Positions 61,167 through 64,000 of a stretch of 64,000 nucleotides of DNA are shown piece after piece. A program made the translations under genes and the position numbers. The notes under the pieces were generated by a model. The model was not told the origin of the DNA. It did not search any database and saw nothing but the letters and a program-made list of their open reading frames with translations. Each line of letters begins with the position of its first letter. The stretch's first letter is position 1. The stretch is from Treponema sp. (GTDB lineage Bacteria; Spirochaetota; Spirochaetia; Treponematales; Treponemataceae): positions 1 through 64,000 of the forward strand of contig JAEDJA010000009.1 of the NCBI GenBank assembly GCA_016296575.1, in the 5' to 3' direction.

Positions 61167-61336
61167 TTTTCGGTTTTTTTCAATTTTCGGACAGGGGCAT
61201 TTTTTCTTTTTTTGCAAAATTATGAAGACTACGGAAATTTCCGCAGTGGAGTTAAATTGTCCTGTAATGTAAAGTTTTCATCAAAATGTTAGCGTTTGCA
61301 TAAATCTGTGATTTAATCTAGAATTAAGGCGATTAT

Positions 61337-63400
61337 ATGGTGGAAGAAGAAATTATCGAAAACGAAGAAATTGAAGAAACTGACGATGGATTTGTATCCT
61401 TTGCAGACCTTGGACTGGATGAAAGAACTCTTAAAGCGGTAGAGAAAAAAGGCTTTTCTGTGCCATCTCCAATCCAGGTGCTGGCTATTCCACGCCTTCT
61501 GAATGGCGATGCCAATGTTATAGCTCGTGCCCGAACAGGGACAGGAAAAACTGCAGCTTTTGGGCTGCCACTTGTACAGACTCTCAGGGAAAAAACTGGT
61601 GAAGTTCAGGCTCTGGTTCTTGAACCAACCCGCGAGCTTGCCATGCAGACCTGTACTGAAATGGAATCCTTTTCTGACGGCGGTTTCCCACGTACCTGCG
61701 TACTTTACGGTGGTGCCTCTTACTCAACACAAATTAAAGACCTTAGAAAAGGCACTGAGATTGTTGTAGGAACCCCTGGTCGTATCAAGGATCATCTTGA
61801 ACGAAAAACTCTGGACATCAGCAAAATCAAGTATTTTATTCTTGATGAAGGTGATGAAATGCTGGATATGGGCTTTATCGAAGATATTGAGGAAATTTTC
61901 GAAAAAGCAAATCCAGATTGCCGCATCCTTTTATTCAGTGCAACTATGCCTGAACCTATTTTGAAAATTGCCCAGAAGTTTATGGGCGAATACGAAATTG
62001 TGGAAGAAGAGGGGGTTGTTGATGAACCGCTGCTGATTGACCAGAAATTCTGGATGCTAAAGGAAAGCGACAAAATTGAAGCTCTGGTACGCCTTATAGA
62101 TATGGCTCCGGATTTTTACGGTCTTGTTTTCACCATGACCAAAAACGATGCTGATAATGTTACCCGCCTTCTTGACCTTCGTGGTTATGAAGCTGCTGCT
62201 CTTCATGGCGACATTATGCAGAATCAGCGTGAAAAGGTGCTGGAACGTTTCCGCCTTAAAAAAACACGCATTCTGGTAGCTACTGATGTTGCTGCTCGCG
62301 GTATTGATATTACCGGTCTTACCCACGTTGTAAACTATTCCATTCCTTTTGATGGAGCTACCTACGTTCACCGAATCGGTCGAACAGGTCGCGCCGGAAG
62401 CTCAGGAACTGCCGTAACTTTTGTACGCCCTGATGAAAGACGAAAACTTTCTTTCCTGCAGAACGCCGTAGCAAAAGCCAGCAAAGGTAAAATGATTGAA
62501 GAAGCTGTTCCAAGTGTAGACGAAGTTCTGAATGTAAAACGGGAACGTCTCTTTGAAACTCTCAAAAATCAGATTTTCGAATCAGTTGCCGAAACAAAAA
62601 TTGATCTTGATCCTGATGGTGAAGTAATTCCCCTTCCAGAAAATGATTCGGTTGAACCACCTGTTGTAGAAAATGACAGAGCGGATATGAAAAGTCCTGC
62701 AGAAAATGCCGCTGGCGTTCCGTCAATTATCGATGTAGATCCTTACTTTAAGAATCTGGCAGAAAAACTCTGTGAAGGTCAGGATGCAACGGAAGTTGTA
62801 GGTGCACTTTTGAATGCAGTTTACGGTCAGAAACTGAGCCGCAAGCACTATGGACGCATTTCCCAGATTCCTTCCAAAGGCGGAAGAGAAGGTGGCCGTG
62901 GTGATGCAATGGTTGGAAAAGACCAGCTGCGAGTATTTATTTCCATGGGTAAAAAAGACGGCTACCATCCTCGTGATATAGCAGACTTTTTCAGTAACCT
63001 GCTTCATATTCCTGGACGCAAAGTTGATGCAATCGATATGGCTCGGGAATTCTCACTGGTAAATCTTCCTAAAGATGCAGCCAAAAAGGCCGTTGAAATT
63101 TCTAAACGGGATAAATCCATTCCACACATCCATCTTGATGTAAAGAGCGGAGATTTAGACCGAAGCCCACGCCGAAGAGGTTACTTTAAAAATGAAGAAG
63201 GCGGAGATCGAAAGGTAGGCCGTGAAAGAGACGGACGCCGTGGTGGAAAAACTGACCGGGATTTTAAAGACGGAAAAAAAGAGAGTAGAGGTGGAGCCAG
63301 AGGTCGCTCAAAAGGCTCAAGACCAAATGTCCACACTCAGAGCACTCGAAATGCCGCCAGCCTGTACAAAAAAAGCAGTGCCAAAGCAGAACGATTTTAA
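61337..63400 (+). CDS. DEAD-box RNA helicase, DeaD/CsdA-like (687 aa)
   Basis: This ATP-dependent RNA helicase probably acts in ribosome assembly or mRNA decay. The Q motif (FADLGLDERTLKAVEKKGFSVPSPIQ), Walker A ARTGTGKT, PTRELA, DEGD (a variant of DEAD), SAT, and HRIGRTGRAG are in order. A DbpA-type RNA-binding domain lies at about 525-600 (LRVFISMGKKDGYHPRDIADF). The tail is rich in Arg and Gly. AAGG lies upstream of the ATG. Note the DEGD box and an acidic N-terminal extension. Confidence 0.9.
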   Translation: MVEEEIIENEEIEETDDGFVSFADLGLDERTLKAVEKKGFSVPSPIQVLAIPRLLNGDANVIARARTGTGKTAAFGLPLVQTLREKTGEVQALVLEPTRELAMQTCTEMESFSDGGFPRTCVLYGGASYSTQIKDLRKGTEIVVGTPGRIKDHLERKTLDISKIKYFILDEGDEMLDMGFIEDIEEIFEKANPDCRILLFSATMPEPILKIAQKFMGEYEIVEEEGVVDEPLLIDQKFWMLKESDKIEALVRLIDMAPDFYGLVFTMTKNDADNVTRLLDLRGYEAAALHGDIMQNQREKVLERFRLKKTRILVATDVAARGIDITGLTHVVNYSIPFDGATYVHRIGRTGRAGSSGTAVTFVRPDERRKLSFLQNAVAKASKGKMIEEAVPSVDEVLNVKRERLFETLKNQIFESVAETKIDLDPDGEVIPLPENDSVEPPVVENDRADMKSPAENAAGVPSIIDVDPYFKNLAEKLCEGQDATEVVGALLNAVYGQKLSRKHYGRISQIPSKGGREGGRGDAMVGKDQLRVFISMGKKDGYHPRDIADFFSNLLHIPGRKVDAIDMAREFSLVNLPKDAAKKAVEISKRDKSIPHIHLDVKSGDLDRSPRRRGYFKNEEGGDRKVGRERDGRRGGKTDRDFKDGKKESRGGARGRSKGSRPNVHTQSTRNAASLYKKSSAKAERF

Positions 63401-63471
63401 TTCCTAAATAATAAGAATGAAAACTTATTGGACATCCCCCTTTTTGCGAAGGACAGGTCTTGTTTTGTGCT

Positions 63472-64000
63472 CTATTCTCTACCGTTCCAGCAGTAAGTAC
63501 ACAGTTTACTTGGGTCAATTCCTACGCTGGCTATCATGTCGTCAAGGCGATGATATTTGAGACTTGTAAAGTGCAGCTGTTTGCGGATTTCTTCGAGCAT
63601 CCAGGCGTATTCAGGAGAGTCTGGATCACAGTATTTCTGCAGAGTTTCCTGACTTACGTTTTCACCTTCTTTATCGCGGATAATACGTCTTGTAATAAGG
63701 TCCATTTCAGAGTTTGAACGGCTGAAGTTCAGATATTTACATCCGAATACAAGTGGTGGACAGGCTGGACGAATATGAACTTCTTTGGCTCCGCTGTTGT
63801 AAAGGAAGTCTGTTGTTTCACGAAGTTGAGTTCCGCGAACAATTGAGTCATCAATCAACAAAAGTGATTTTCCTTTGATAAGCTGAGGAACCGGAATCAG
63901 TTTCATATGAGCAACAAGATTTCGCTGTGCCTGATTTACCGGCATGAAAGAGCGTGGCCATGTTGGTGTATATTTGATGAATGGTCTCTGGAAAGGAATG
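63472..64000 (-). CDS. purF: Amidophosphoribosyltransferase PurF, C-terminal part (runs off the right edge)
   Basis: PurF makes phosphoribosylamine, the first step of purine synthesis. The visible 3' part encodes FQRPFIKYTPTWPRSF followed by MPVNQAQRNLVAHMK and the PRPP-binding motif LLLIDDSIVRGTQ, all typical of PurF. A C-terminal CTYCWNG segment ends the protein. The reading frame stays open to position 64000, so the start and the glutaminase domain lie outside. It is convergent with the helicase gene. Confidence 0.92.
   Translation of the reverse strand, partial: IPFQRPFIKYTPTWPRSFMPVNQAQRNLVAHMKLIPVPQLIKGKSLLLIDDSIVRGTQLRETTDFLYNSGAKEVHIRPACPPLVFGCKYLNFSRSNSEMDLITRRIIRDKEGENVSQETLQKYCDPDSPEYAWMLEEIRKQLHFTSLKYHRLDDMIASVGIDPSKLCTYCWNGRE

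Overview
The window looks like a spirochaete chromosome, most likely Treponema. It is low in G+C. It carries a chromosomal integron whose intI gene points into its own cassettes, the layout described for Treponema denticola. Several proteins are of treponemal type: a DUF5312-like protein, OmpA-family and LamG/FN3 envelope proteins, and many TPR proteins. The species cannot be named from sequence alone.

Positions 1-9703 are the integron. Six gene cassettes on the minus strand are separated by five attC sites of about 65 bp. They run away from an attI region and an IntI integrase that is transcribed in the same direction. Cassette cargo is a large adenine-specific DNA methyltransferase (possibly a fused restriction enzyme), lipoproteins, secreted proteins, a membrane protein and a CAP-domain protein.

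Positions 10-21 kb hold a fatty-acid synthesis block (fabD-fabG-fabF-fabZ), a K+ channel with a cyclic-nucleotide-binding partner, and an ompA-sbcD-sbcC operon. Next come four tRNA genes (three Ser, one Arg). Positions 22-40 kb hold livJ followed by three 186-bp structured tandem repeats, a diverged purH homologue, mraY, a tRNA methyltransferase, a TPR / LamG-FN3 pair, uvrC, livHMGF and radA. Positions 40-55 kb hold a small heat-shock gene behind a near-consensus sigma-54 promoter, a cupin-nitroreductase fusion, an Lrp/AsnC regulator with an aminotransferase and TPR gene, an HD-GYP protein, leuS, a class III nucleotide cyclase, an RsmI-like methyltransferase and a DUF1846 protein.

Positions 55.2-61.2 kb are a complete type II-C CRISPR-Cas locus: tracrRNA (minus strand), cas9-cas1-cas2 (plus strand), and an array of 14 repeats. 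Every intact repeat contains a near-consensus sigma-70 promoter reading the minus strand, and a terminator closes the array on its cas2 side. The whole locus is bracketed by 99-bp inverted repeats about 96% identical. The window ends with a DEAD-box RNA helicase and the 3' part of purF.

The main candidates for undescribed biology are: (1) a structured 3'-UTR element present as a tandem triplet after livJ and, with compensatory base-pair changes, after the gene ending at 33604; (2) the inverted-repeat-bounded CRISPR locus with promoters inside its repeats; (3) a set of genes with a -10 box 6-11 nt from the start codon and no Shine-Dalgarno, implying leaderless mRNAs; (4) a covarying hairpin at the head of each integron cassette.
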